Positions 51,817 to 60,914 of a stretch of DNA of 64,000 nt are shown here, in pieces. A program made the translations under genes and the position numbers. Each line of letters opens with the position of its first letter. The stretch's first letter is position 1. This DNA comes from Streptomyces sp. NBC_01275 (GTDB taxonomy: Bacteria > Actinomycetota > Actinomycetes > Streptomycetales > Streptomycetaceae), in NCBI RefSeq assembly GCF_026340655.1, contig NZ_JAPEOZ010000001.1, positions 10,349,474 to 10,413,473 of the forward strand, read 5' to 3'. The notes beneath the pieces were generated by a model. That model saw only the letters and a list, made by a program, of their open reading frames with translations, was not told the origin of the DNA and ran no database searches.

Positions 51817-52698
51817 TCAGCTGCCGCTCGTCGGCGTGCGTGGCGCGACAGCCCGCAGCGAGTACATGATCGGCAGGTAGGTGTCGCTGAAGGGGAACCG
51901 GTAGAGACCGTCGGCGCCTCGAGGCAGGATGTGGCGGCCGTCGGATTCCGTCTCCGTATGCTCTGCCAGCCGTTCCACAACCATGCCCGCCGAAGCGGCA
52001 GCAGTCACGATCTCACCGATCGAGTAGGGGAACTGCACCGTCTGCCGTGGCGCCGTCACGACGCTCGGATCCGCATAAGTGCCGGTCAGAGCGACGTGCT
52101 GAGCCTCGCCGCCGCCGTAGGGCCAGTCGGCCACGAAGGGTTCGAAGCTGAGGACGGTCTGGAAGGCCGGATGAATGTCCACCAGGACCAGCCGGCCTCC
52201 TGGCCTGAGCGCCCGCGCAGCCCCCCGCATCCACGCGTCGACATCCGCGATCCAGGACAACACGCCGTACGTGGCGACGACGACGTCGAACCCGGCCGCA
52301 AGGCTCTCGGGCAGGCGCTGGGTGTCCGCCACGACGAAGTCCGCGACCAGTCCCGCCTTTTCGGCGAGGTCCTGGGCACGGGTGATCGCTACGGGGGAGA
52401 AGTCGACTCCGGTGACCCTCGCGCCCAGGCGGGCCCAGTTCAAGGTGTCCATGCCGAAGTGGCAGTGCAGGTGGAGCAGATCCTTGCCCGCTACGTCACC
52501 GGCCAGTTCACGCTCGATGCTGCGCAGCGTCTGCTGACCGCCGAGAAACGCCTCCACGTCGTAGGACTGATCGGTGGCCGTCGTGCCGTGGGTTTCGGCC
52601 AGGGAATCCCACAGCGCCCGGTTGGCGGCAAGCCCCTCAGCGTGCCCGTCCCTGTGCGCGCCGGCCTCCTCAACGCCGAAGTCGTCCTCTGCAGCCAT
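51817..52698 (-). CDS. class I SAM-dependent methyltransferase
   Basis: 293 residues from ATG 52698 (AGGAGG upstream). Motif I KDLLHLHCHFGMDTLNWARL, then ARVTGVDFSPVAITRAQDLA, ADFVVADTQRLPESLAAGFD and VVVATYGVLSWIADVDAWMR. The C-terminal part (YGGGEAQHVALTGTYADPSV, FPYSIGEIVTAAASAGMVVE) is that of small-molecule methyltransferases. The substrate is unknown. A TGAGT-N7-ACTC-type palindrome sits about 80 bp upstream of the start. Confidence 0.88.
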   Translation of the reverse strand: MAAEDDFGVEEAGAHRDGHAEGLAANRALWDSLAETHGTTATDQSYDVEAFLGGQQTLRSIERELAGDVAGKDLLHLHCHFGMDTLNWARLGARVTGVDFSPVAITRAQDLAEKAGLVADFVVADTQRLPESLAAGFDVVVATYGVLSWIADVDAWMRGAARALRPGGRLVLVDIHPAFQTVLSFEPFVADWPYGGGEAQHVALTGTYADPSVVTAPRQTVQFPYSIGEIVTAAASAGMVVERLAEHTETESDGRHILPRGADGLYRFPFSDTYLPIMYSLRAVAPRTPTSGS

Positions 52699-52779
52699 CG
52701 CGAACCTCCTGTTCCTGGCCGCACTCGCGTGCGGCCCCCCCCGCGTCGGGATTCTCCAGGACGCAGGAGCACCCCCACA

Positions 52780-52796
52780 TGAGTAGGAGATACTCG
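52780..52796. promoter_or_regulatory. TGAGT-N7-ACTC palindrome, methyltransferase promoter
   Basis: TGAGT-AGGAGAT-ACTCG. The inner GAGT-N7-ACTC (52781-52795) is perfect; only the outermost base differs from the sites at 20907 and 46123. Confidence 0.5.
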
Positions 52797-52829
52797 GCTG
52801 GAGCAGAAGCTGCCTGCCAAGCGAACTAA

Positions 52830-53694
52830 GACGGTGTCCTATGTGGTGATCGCTCGTTGGTCCGTTCATGGGGCGGGGTACGTGGAGTTGGATTGTTCCG
52901 GACGGCTTGTGGGAGCTGGCCAGGCCGTTGATTCCGGAGGGCCGGGTGCGACCTCAGGGCGGTGGAACGCCGAACACGCCTGATGAGACGCTGTTCGCGG
53001 CGATCATCTACGTGCTGGTCAGCGGGTGTGCCTGGCGGGCTCTGCCGCCGTGCTTCGGGATATCGAAGTCGACGGCCCATCGCCGGTTCCTGATCTGGTC
53101 GCGGGCCGGCGTCTGGGGCCGGCTGCACGAAGCAGTCCTGCACCGACTCGACGACGCGGGCCTCATCGATGTCTCCCGCGTCGTGCTCGACTCCGCCCAC
53201 GTACGGGCTAAAAAGGGGGCGAACACACAGGTCCGAGCCCCGTGGACCGGGGCAAGCCGGGTTCCAAGATGCACGTCCTGTCGGACGCGAACGGACTGCC
53301 CCTGGTCGTCGGCGTCTCCGCCGCCAACGTCCACGACAGCGAAGGCCTGAAGCCCATGGTGGCCGGTCACCAAACGAGACGCGACCCCCACCGCGGCCGC
53401 CACTTCAAGCCGCAACGGCTACACGCCGACAAGGCGTACGACATTCCCCACCTGCGAAAGTGGTTACGAGGCAAGCGCATCGGCGTGCGCATCGCCCGCA
53501 AGGGCATCGAGTCCAGCGAACGATTGGGCCGCCGAAGGTGGGTGATCGAACGGACCATCTCCTGGCTTTCCGGCTACCGCAGACTCAGTCCCCGCTACGA
53601 ACGCGATCCCCGCAACTACCTGGCCTTTCTCGGCCTCGCCGCCGCCATCTGCTGCTACAAGCGGTACGTCCGCCTCACCACATAGGACACCGTC
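52830..53694 (+). mobile_element. intact IS5-family (IS427-like) insertion sequence
   Basis: 865 bp. Perfect 20-bp terminal inverted repeats (left GACGGTGTCCTATGTGGTGA, right its complement) are flanked on both sides by TAA (52827-52829 and 53695-53697), the 3-bp target duplication expected for this group. It carries two overlapping frames joined by a -1 frameshift. It is the only complete element in the window and probably a recent arrival. Confidence 0.9.
52868..53685 (+). CDS. IS5-family transposase, made by -1 frameshifting
   Basis: First frame (52868-53350): MGRGTWSWIVPDGLWELARP, AAIIYVLVSGCAWRALPPCF, VVLDSAHVRAKKG. Second frame: VDRGKPGSKMHVLSDANGLP, ADKAYDIPHLRKWLRGKRIG, RWVIERTISWLSGYRRLSPR, YERDPRNYLAFLGLAAA, ending at 53685. 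The DDE residues are LDSAH, ADKAYD and the E of VIERT. The A5G5 run at 53210-53219 is the slip site: the -1 frame from there gives KKGGEHTGPSPVDRGKPGSK. In the zero frame, the second half of the first frame (after 53220) is not transposase. Confidence 0.88.
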
Positions 53695-53776
53695 TAAGCC
53701 CTCCGGTGCGGACAGCCGGCCCCCACACGCGCCTCGCCCTCGAAGACCGTCCTTGTGACCGGCCTTGTTCCGGGTT

Positions 53777-53793
53777 TGAGTACTGCTTGCTCA
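53777..53793. promoter_or_regulatory. near-match to TGAGT-N7-ACTCA
   Basis: TGAGT-ACTGCTT-GCTCA, one base off the consensus, 67 bp upstream of the HATPase start. Confidence 0.3.
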
Positions 53794-53860
53794 GTCGCCC
53801 CAGGGCTGCGCGACGTCTCCTGGAAGAGTCACACAGCAGCTCTCCGAGGCCGTGATCACC

Positions 53861-54337
53861 ATGACTTGCACCGCACCTCCCACTGCCGCCAGGACGACAG
53901 AAGACACCTTTGCCCTCGCCGCGACCGGACCTTCCACGCCGGCTCGGACCGCCGGCGCGTGGGGGCTGTCGCTGCAGTGCGGTCCGCCGGCGCCCGCGAC
54001 CGCCCGCCGCGAGGCCCGCAGGGTGATGCACGACTGGGGAGCCGACGAGGAAACCGTGGACGACGCCCTGCTGGTCGTCTCGGAGCTCGTGACCAACGCG
54101 GTGCAGTATGCCGAGCCGCCCGTCGCCGTGTCCCTGTGCTTCTTCGACGACCGGGCGATCCTGGTCGCGGTCACCGACGGCGGCCCCCGCACAGAGGACC
54201 AGTACGACGACCGCCCCGCCGACGAGCACGGGCGCGGCACCTTCATCGTGGACGCTGTGGCCGTAGGCGCCGGCGACGTCACCGGGCAGGACGGGCGGGT
54301 CAGCCACTGGGCAGTCGTAGGGCCCTCAGCGCTGTGA
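53861..54337 (+). CDS. HATPase-domain anti-sigma/serine kinase-like protein
   Basis: 158 residues from ATG 53861 (GTG 53852 also in frame). GHKL ATP-binding domain: VDDALLVVSELVTNAVQYAE (N box), AILVAVTDGGPRTEDQYDD (G1) and DEHGRGTFIVDAVAVGAGD (G2). This is the RsbW-like fold so abundant in Streptomyces, which binds and phosphorylates STAS partners. The only STAS gene in the window is at 38613-38966. The N-terminal 35 residues are low-complexity. Confidence 0.88.
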   Translation: MTCTAPPTAARTTEDTFALAATGPSTPARTAGAWGLSLQCGPPAPATARREARRVMHDWGADEETVDDALLVVSELVTNAVQYAEPPVAVSLCFFDDRAILVAVTDGGPRTEDQYDDRPADEHGRGTFIVDAVAVGAGDVTGQDGRVSHWAVVGPSAL

Positions 54338-54509
54338 CGGTGTATGGCCAGAACGAGATGTCCGGCCCAGCCGGGACAACGGCGATCGCGGTCCGCCAAG
54401 CCGCATGCCGGCGCGTAGCCGGCCGCCCCGGCCATCGCCCGGCCGCCCGTCCATCCGGAAGGCCACACCACCCCGGAGATCCGCGCACCGAGCAACCAGG
54501 AGGACAGCG

Positions 54510-54908
54510 ATGCACGAGCCCCTGAAAGCAGTAGCCCTCACCGCAGCCGTAGCCGGTGTGCTGCTCGCCGCTCCCATCGTCTCGATCGTCGCGGCGAGGG
54601 CGGCAGTCCCGGTCCACATGGACGACAGTGCCGCACTCCCCGATGCAGAGCACAAAATCGTTGATTGGCACGACGACACCGGCTGCCCGTATGAGAACGC
54701 GGACGAATTCCATCCCTGCGCGGTCGACCGCCCGGACGGCACTACGGGAACGGTCACCTGGGGAACGGCCGGGGAACACACGGTCGTCATCCGCCCGGGC
54801 AACGCGACCGGTCTGCCCGACGGCTGCTGGTGGGGCCCCGACGAGGCCGCTCCGCGTACGGCCGGCGATCGTCCCATGATGTTCGTCGACATCACCCGGA
54901 CCGAGTGA
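54510..54908 (+). CDS. secreted small protein, short form of the 43040 protein
   Basis: 132 residues from ATG 54510 (AGGAGG). Signal peptide MHEPLKAVALTAAVAGVLLA...ARA. Then AEHKIVDWHDDTGCPYENAD and VDRPDGTTGTVTWGTAGEHT, which align with the first 60 mature residues of 43040-43900. It then runs directly to GCWWGPDEAAPRTAGDRPMM and FVDITR, its last block. The Cys/His core of the long form, about 150 residues, is missing. Two cysteines (TGCPY, HPCAV) are new. It could be a ligand-binding, inhibitor or immunity partner of the long form. Confidence 0.65.
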   Translation: MHEPLKAVALTAAVAGVLLAAPIVSIVAARAAVPVHMDDSAALPDAEHKIVDWHDDTGCPYENADEFHPCAVDRPDGTTGTVTWGTAGEHTVVIRPGNATGLPDGCWWGPDEAAPRTAGDRPMMFVDITRTE

Positions 54909-55030
54909 TCCGTCCCCCCGGCGCATGACGGCCGCGCAGAGGCTCCAGCCGGCGCTGAGTGCCGAGGTGCTCCACCCCCTGTGAGCGGCTCGCCAGATGA
55001 CCGTTATTACCCGACAAGGATGACCGACCC

Positions 55031-56065
55031 ATGACTCTCGTCACGCTCAACGACCTGCACACAGCCCGTCAACGCCTGGAGCCAGTGGTCTCCCGTACGT
55101 CGCTGCTCAGGGCTCCATGGGCCTCCTGCGGACATCGGTCTCTCTTTCTGAAACCAGAAAACCTGCAGATCACCGGCTCGTTCAAAATACGTGGCGCATA
55201 CAATCGACTGTCGCGGATGTCCGAGTCGCAGAAGACCCGCGGCGTCATTGCACGATCGAGCGGGAACCACGGCAAAGCACTTGCCTACGCGGCCCGGCAG
55301 GACGGCGTGAAAGCAACGATCGTCATGCCCTCCACGGCCGCCAAGGTGAAAATCGACGGGGTCCGGGAGTACGGAGCCGATGTGCGCTTCGCTTCCCCCG
55401 AAGAATGCCCAGCCCTCACTGAGCAGTTGGCCGCGGAACACGGCTATGTGATCGTGCCCCCCTTCGACGACCTGGACATCATCGCGGGCCAGGGAACGGT
55501 CGGCCTCGACATATCCGACGAAGCGGTGGCTGCGGGACTCGACATCGGCACGGTGCTGGTGCCCGTCAGCGGAGGCGGCCTGATCTCAGGTGTCGCCGCT
55601 GCACTGAAGCTCACACGCCCCGGTATACGGGTAGTGGGCGTCGAGCCGGAGCTGGCGGCGGACGCCGGAGAAAGCCTGCGCGCCGGACGGCGCGTGACCT
55701 GGCCGACTGAGCGTGTCAGCCGGACCATGGCCGACGGCTTGCGCATGACGACCGTGGGGGAGCACACCTTCGAGCACATGCGCGTTTTCGTCGACGACAT
55801 CATCACCGTCACCGAAGAGGAGATCTGCTCGAGCGTGGCCCTTCTGGCGCGGCGTGCGGGCATGATCGTCGAGCCGTCCGGGGCGGTCACCACGGCGGCG
55901 TACCTGTACCACGAGCGCGACCTCCCCGCTGCCGGGGGGCACGTGGCGGTGATCAGTGGAGGGAACGTCGATCCCGACCTGTTCGAACTGCTGCGTAAAG
56001 AAGCCCCGTTGCCCTTCCAGGCCTGCCGCAGGCGAAGCAAGGCCGAGGACGAAGCGGAGCACTGA
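55031..56065 (+). CDS. PLP-dependent threonine/serine dehydratase
   Basis: 344 residues, fold-type II. PLP lysine in ITGSFKIRGAYNRLSR (residue about 53); RSSGNHGKALAYAARQDGVK; phosphate-binding VLVPVSGGGLISGVAAALKL; C-terminal VAVISGGNVDPDLFELL. It lacks the C-terminal ACT-like regulatory domain of biosynthetic IlvA, so it is a catabolic or serine-racemase-like enzyme: threonine to 2-oxobutyrate, or serine to pyruvate. AAGGA upstream. Lone gene. Confidence 0.92.
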   Translation: MTLVTLNDLHTARQRLEPVVSRTSLLRAPWASCGHRSLFLKPENLQITGSFKIRGAYNRLSRMSESQKTRGVIARSSGNHGKALAYAARQDGVKATIVMPSTAAKVKIDGVREYGADVRFASPEECPALTEQLAAEHGYVIVPPFDDLDIIAGQGTVGLDISDEAVAAGLDIGTVLVPVSGGGLISGVAAALKLTRPGIRVVGVEPELAADAGESLRAGRRVTWPTERVSRTMADGLRMTTVGEHTFEHMRVFVDDIITVTEEEICSSVALLARRAGMIVEPSGAVTTAAYLYHERDLPAAGGHVAVISGGNVDPDLFELLRKEAPLPFQACRRRSKAEDEAEH

Positions 56066-56134
56066 GACCATCTTCCACGCAGTGGGGCGGACGAGCCGTT
56101 GCCACCACGCCCCTGCCGCGCGCGTGGCCCAGGA

Positions 56135-56151
56135 TGAGCACCCATTACTCA
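56135..56151. promoter_or_regulatory. near-match to TGAGT-N7-ACTCA
   Basis: TGAGC-ACCCATT-ACTCA, one base off the consensus, 102 bp upstream of the secreted peptide gene. Confidence 0.35.
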
Positions 56152-56253
56152 AGCGTCCTCGCGCTCTCGTGCACAGGATGAGCGCACGAGGTAAATGTGC
56201 GTGCCTCATCGCTCAATGCGAAAGCCTCCAGATATCACCTAGGAGCAGGAGAA

Positions 56254-56475
56254 ATGAGCAAAATGAGAAGGGTCATAATCGTAGCGGGGGCGGCCGTCGC
56301 CGTCGTGGCTGTGCCCTCGCTGGCACATGCCGCCCCCGGGAGCGGCCCGTCGGATGGACACCGCATGTCCACCGCGGCGAGCCGGACCATGGACCCGGGT
56401 GGCGGCGGAGGCAGACTCGCAAACGATTCTTCGAGTCTCGGCCGGACCATGGACCCGGGCGGCGGCGGAGGGTGA
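56254..56475 (+). CDS. secreted glycine-rich peptide with duplicated RTMDPGGGGG
   Basis: 73 residues from ATG 56254 with GGAGCAGGAG upstream. Signal peptide MSKMRRVIIVAGAAVAVVAV...LAHA, cleavage expected after AHA. The mature part of about 46 residues has SRTMDPGGGGG and GRTMDPGGGGG; the second copy is the exact C-terminus. No cysteines. The spacing and the copy ending at the stop suggest that the decapeptide itself matters (signal, matrix or processed peptide). Not a family I know. Confidence 0.7.
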   Translation: MSKMRRVIIVAGAAVAVVAVPSLAHAAPGSGPSDGHRMSTAASRTMDPGGGGGRLANDSSSLGRTMDPGGGGG

Positions 56476-57141
56476 CCGCGCTGCCGAGGACCAGGCGTTG
56501 GGAAGCGCCGGGGCGAGCGCGGCGTGGACGAGGATCTGACTGGCCGACATTGTTGATCGTCCGTGTGATTGGTTACGCGCAGGACAACGCCGACCGCATA
56601 AGACATCCACGTCATCGTGGCAACCGCCTTTGACGTGTCGGCGGCCGGCCCGCTGGCTCCTGGTTTACGGCCGATGGGCGGCTGGGCTGAGACGAGGGCG
56701 TCACCCTCGTTCTTCTCGGCCCGCCCTCGCCTGTATCCCGCCGCCCACATGTTCGACAGACTTCGTCATGCCGGACTCAATAACACTGTCTGCAACCCGC
56801 GCCGCTCCCGCCTGCTTCGGCGTCAAACTGGTCGTTCCGAGTCGGCACGACGGAGTCTTGGGCCGTCAGCCATTCTGCGGGTCTGGAGAAGTTGACGCCC
56901 ACACAAGCCGAGTCAGGCCTTGCGAAACGGCAAGCGCAGGACCTGCTCAGCTTATAGACATCGTGTTCTATGTGATGCTTTGGAACAGCCGCTGGCAATA
57001 GCACACCAGGCGAAGCTCCGCTGCCGGTGTAAAGGCGATGTCGAGGCTTACGATGTCGAATCTCCCGCCCTTCGATCACCATGCTGCTCATGCGGTCCGG
57101 TAGCATTTGTCTGACCGGTCGCCCCTTGAGGGAGCAGTCGA
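56476..57141. other. no gene recognised
   Basis: About 665 bp. GC is lower from about 56900 to 57100, which probably holds the promoter of the LAL regulator. No supported gene. Confidence 0.45.
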
Positions 57142-59817
57142 ATGCAGGGCTGGGCAGACAGATGGCCGCTCATCGGGCGACAGCCATTCATGGATTCCTT
57201 CGCCCGGGACCTGTCCGACGGACACACCCGGGGCTGGATGATCTGCGGGCCGGCGGGAGTGGGTAAGACCCGCCTGGCTGATGAGTTTCTGGAACTGGCA
57301 ACCGCCCAGAGCGGACGACGCACTGCGAGGGCCGTAGCCGGCAAGGCTGCCGGGCAGGTACCCCTCAGCGCGATCGCCCACCTGCTGCCCCCGGACGTCG
57401 ACCTGGCAGACCCGGTCAGCGGCTTCCGAGCCGTCGCCCGGACCATGGCCGCAGAGCCAGGCAAGCCCACCGTGGTCTTCGTCGACGACATGCACCATCT
57501 GGACAGCTCATCAGCCGTCCTGCTCGGCCAGCTCCTGGACTCCCAAGTCATCGTCCTGGTCGGCACCGCCCGCACTGGTGAACCAGTCAGTGACGCTGTC
57601 GAGGCCCTACTGCGACGCGGGGACCGCGTCCGCCGCATCGACCTGTCCCACATGGACCGCACCCAGGTCGAGGCACTCGTCCAACGCGTCCTCGGCGGCC
57701 TCGTCGGCCGCCGCACCCTGCACGCGCTGTACACCGCAAGCGGTGGAAACGTCCTCTTCCTGAAGGAACTCGTCCTGGGAGCCGTCGAATCAGGCACCCT
57801 CAGCCTCAACGGCGAAGTCTGGGAAATGCCCGATCACCGGCTTGCCGTCACCCCTCACCTCAACGACCTGATCACCGCCAAGATCGCGGCGACCCCGCCC
57901 GCAGCGCTCCCGCTCCTGCAAGCCCTTGCCCTCTGCGGCCCCCTGGCCGTGACCGACGCCGCCTCTCTCATCGACCGGGCCCACCTGGCCGAAGTCGAGA
58001 GCTCGGGCATCATCCAGGTCACCGCACACGGCCGAAGAATCACCGTCGCGCTGTCTCACCCCCTGTACAGCGAGGTCATAGCCGCCGGTATCTCACCCCT
58101 CCAGCGCTACGACCTTGGTCTTCGTCTGGCCGAGCGTCTCGAAACCCACGGACTCAGACGCCGCGACGACGCCCTGCACGTCGCTTCCTGGCGACTGGCG
58201 GCCATCGGCACCGCCGATCCCGCCCTCCTGGTCCAGGCCGCCGCCATCGCGATGAACGCCAACGACAGCGAACAGGTCATCCAGCTGCTCACCGCGATCA
58301 AGCCGGACCAGCACACGCTGGAGACCCGGATCCTGCTGGGCAGAGTGCTGACGTACACCGGCCGCCTGGAGCGCGCCGAAGCGGTCCTCGCCGAGGCCGA
58401 CGCCCACGCCCGCGACGATCAGGAGAAGATCACCGCAGTCACCGCCCGGAGCATGAACCTGTTCTGGTCCAGCCCACGACTCGACCAGGCACTCTCCGTG
58501 TGCGCCGATGCCCGCACAGTGCTGCGAAGCCGGACGGCGAAGCAACAGCTGCATTTCATGGAAGGAGCCATGCAGGCAGTCTCCGGGCTGCCCGAGGCCG
58601 GGCTCCAACTGCTCGACAGCCTCCCCGGAGCCCCGCATCAGGAGAGCCCTGACATCTGGCTGCTGGCGGCGACGGCGAAAGCCGTGGGTCTGGCCGTTGT
58701 CGGCCGCGTGGCACAGGCCAGGGCACTGGCCGAGCACGGGCACAGCATGCACCAGGCGATCGGTGGAGGAACGCTTCTTCCGCATCCCGCGATCCAACTG
58801 GCGCCGCTCGCGCTGGCGCTCTCGGAGGCCGGTCTGATCAGCGAGGCCCGCGAGACCTGCCTGAGCGCTTTCGACACGCTTCAGGATTCGCCCTCCCCTC
58901 TCGCCCGCCAGTGGCTCGCCTACTTCATCGCACGAACGGAGTGGCTGGCCGGGCATCCCTCCAGTGCCCGCCGCTGGTATGCGGAAGCCGCCGCCATCGC
59001 ACGTACGCACCAGCACACCAGGACCACCAGGCTCTACGTATCGGGTTTGATCGCCTGCGCGGCACTGGCCGGCGACATGGACACGGCCGAGTCCCTGCTC
59101 CCGGAACTCGAACAATACGCACCGAGCGGGTTCATGGCCGGCGAGGAGACTCTCGGCACTGCCTGGCTGCACGCGGCCCAAGGCAAGCTCAGCCGCGCCC
59201 GCGACGTCCTGCGCACTGCGGCCGGCGACGCTCGTCGCACCGGCCACATCCTGTCCGAGGTCCTTCTGCTCACCGACATCGCACGCCTCGGTGACGCCCC
59301 GAGCGTCCAGCACCGCCTCACCGAACTCGCGACCCAGTGCGACGGAGCCCTCACCCACACCCGCGCACGGTTGGCAACCGCCCTCGCCGACAACGACCCC
59401 GGCCGCCTCATGGAGTGCTCACACGCTTTCCAGCAGATGGGATCGCCCATCCTCGCCGCTGAAGCATCAGCCGCATCAGCCGGCGCCTGGACACACCAGG
59501 GTGACCCCCGCAAAGCCACCGCCGACGCCACTCGGGCCGCAGCCCTCGCGGCCCAGTGCGAAGACGCCCGGACCCCGCTCCTGTCCACGCTCGGCACCCC
59601 CTCCGTCCGCCTGACCAAACGCGAACAAGAGATCGCCCTGATGGCCGCCGCCGGGAATTCCAGCAAAACGATTTCCCAACACCTCACACTTTCTGTCCGA
59701 ACTGTCGACAACCACCTCCAGCACATTTATCTCAAACTCGGCGTACGCACCCGGGCCGACCTCGCAAAAGCCCTTGAATATGAAGCGGGCCGCCAACAAA
59801 AATCACCTGGATCGTGA
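57142..59817 (+). CDS. LAL-type LuxR regulator (large ATP-binding)
   Basis: 891 residues from ATG 57142 (GAGGGAG upstream). N-terminal AAA-type ATPase: LIGRQPFMDSFARDL, GWMICGPAGVGKTRLADEFL (Walker A), TVVFVDDMHHLDSSSAVLLG (Walker B). Then a long TPR-like helical region (LLGRVLTYTGRLERAEAVLA, AESLLPELEQYAPSGFMAGE). C-terminal LuxR helix-turn-helix: RLTKREQEIALMAAAGNSSK, TISQHLTLSVRTVDNHLQHI, YLKLGVRTRADLAKALE. Such regulators often control natural-product or stress genes. No obvious target is adjacent; the next genes are on the other strand. Confidence 0.92.
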   Translation: MQGWADRWPLIGRQPFMDSFARDLSDGHTRGWMICGPAGVGKTRLADEFLELATAQSGRRTARAVAGKAAGQVPLSAIAHLLPPDVDLADPVSGFRAVARTMAAEPGKPTVVFVDDMHHLDSSSAVLLGQLLDSQVIVLVGTARTGEPVSDAVEALLRRGDRVRRIDLSHMDRTQVEALVQRVLGGLVGRRTLHALYTASGGNVLFLKELVLGAVESGTLSLNGEVWEMPDHRLAVTPHLNDLITAKIAATPPAALPLLQALALCGPLAVTDAASLIDRAHLAEVESSGIIQVTAHGRRITVALSHPLYSEVIAAGISPLQRYDLGLRLAERLETHGLRRRDDALHVASWRLAAIGTADPALLVQAAAIAMNANDSEQVIQLLTAIKPDQHTLETRILLGRVLTYTGRLERAEAVLAEADAHARDDQEKITAVTARSMNLFWSSPRLDQALSVCADARTVLRSRTAKQQLHFMEGAMQAVSGLPEAGLQLLDSLPGAPHQESPDIWLLAATAKAVGLAVVGRVAQARALAEHGHSMHQAIGGGTLLPHPAIQLAPLALALSEAGLISEARETCLSAFDTLQDSPSPLARQWLAYFIARTEWLAGHPSSARRWYAEAAAIARTHQHTRTTRLYVSGLIACAALAGDMDTAESLLPELEQYAPSGFMAGEETLGTAWLHAAQGKLSRARDVLRTAAGDARRTGHILSEVLLLTDIARLGDAPSVQHRLTELATQCDGALTHTRARLATALADNDPGRLMECSHAFQQMGSPILAAEASAASAGAWTHQGDPRKATADATRAAALAAQCEDARTPLLSTLGTPSVRLTKREQEIALMAAAGNSSKTISQHLTLSVRTVDNHLQHIYLKLGVRTRADLAKALEYEAGRQQKSPGS

Positions 59818-60014
59818 CCTAACTATTCCGCCACTCAAACCGGGAACTTCTTGTTCTTCAGGTGGAACGGCGGCCTCATGTTGGACCTATGGCTGCTCCG
59901 GACCTGAGACGGCCGAGAATCAAGACCGTCCAGCAGTTGGGCGACGCCTCGTGTGTCGCAACCGGCACCCAGCAGCTCCCCGATCTGCGATGAGTGCAAC
60001 GCTTGGCGCTGCGT

Positions 60015-60914
60015 TCATCCATGCCGTTCATGCGTACCTTCCGTACGGGACAAGGCGAGACCGCGCCGGGCGGCTGACAGAGCGGGGTGTTCGCAGGTGA
60101 CGTGCGGGGTGAGGACCGCGATGGCCCGGGTGTAGTGCACAGCGGCTTGGTCGAGTCCGCCGCGTTGGCGGTGGGCGGTGGCGAGATTGACCAGTGTGGT
60201 GGCCAGGTCGGGGTGGGAGTCGCCCAGGAGGCGTGCTTTGAGGGTGAGGGCTCGGGTGTAGCCATCGATGGCGGCGGTGTGGTTGCCGCGCCGGTGCTCG
60301 AGGGCGGCGAGGTTGTGTGTGATGACGGCAATCTCGTAGTGCTCGGCGCCGTGGACGCGCTGCAAGACGGCGAGGGCAGCGCGCAATTGGGTTTCCGCAT
60401 CGCAGGGGCGGCCGCAACCGTCCAGGAGAGCGGCCCAGGCAGCCCGGTCGGCCGCGACGAGCAGGTGGTCGGGACCGTGCAGACGGGTGCGGATGCTCAC
60501 CGAGCGGGCGGCCCAGGGCTCGCCCTCGTGGTGGGCGCCGCGGGCGTGGGCCAGGCCGCCCAGGTTGTGGCAGAGGGTCGCGACGGTGTCGTGGTCACTG
60601 CCGTAGGTGTTCTCGCAGATGGCCAGAGCCCGCAGATAGAGGGCCTGGGACCGGTCGAAGTGGCCGGTGTACTTACCCAGTACGCCCCACTCGTTGCACA
60701 CCGCGGCCACATCCGGGCAGTCGGCGCCGTAGGTGTGTTCCGCGGCGTCGAGAGTAAAGGCCAGCAGGACTCCGGCTCGTCGGTAGTCCCCGCGCTCACG
60801 CCAGAGGCGGGCAAGTGCGACCTGGGCGCCCAGGCGCTCTGCGGGATCGTGGCGGCGGGCGACGGCGGCCCGCAGGGCGGCTTCGGCCGGCTCGGATTCC
60901 CGGGGTGGAGTCAT
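60015..60914 (-). CDS. tetratricopeptide-repeat protein
   Basis: 299 residues from ATG 60914, which overlaps the MFS stop (ATGA). At least five TPR units of about 42 residues: LAFTLDAAEHTYGADCPDVA, LYLRALAICENTYGSDHDTV, ATLCHNLGGLAHARGAHHEG, LRAALAVLQRVHGAEHYEIA, YTRALTLKARLLGDSHPDLA. This is the NPHTC/kinesin-light-chain-like type used in streptomycete effector or regulator proteins, here without an N-terminal NTPase. Co-translated with the exporter, so it may scaffold or regulate it. Confidence 0.85.
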   Translation of the reverse strand: MTPPRESEPAEAALRAAVARRHDPAERLGAQVALARLWRERGDYRRAGVLLAFTLDAAEHTYGADCPDVAAVCNEWGVLGKYTGHFDRSQALYLRALAICENTYGSDHDTVATLCHNLGGLAHARGAHHEGEPWAARSVSIRTRLHGPDHLLVAADRAAWAALLDGCGRPCDAETQLRAALAVLQRVHGAEHYEIAVITHNLAALEHRRGNHTAAIDGYTRALTLKARLLGDSHPDLATTLVNLATAHRQRGGLDQAAVHYTRAIAVLTPHVTCEHPALSAARRGLALSRTEGTHERHG

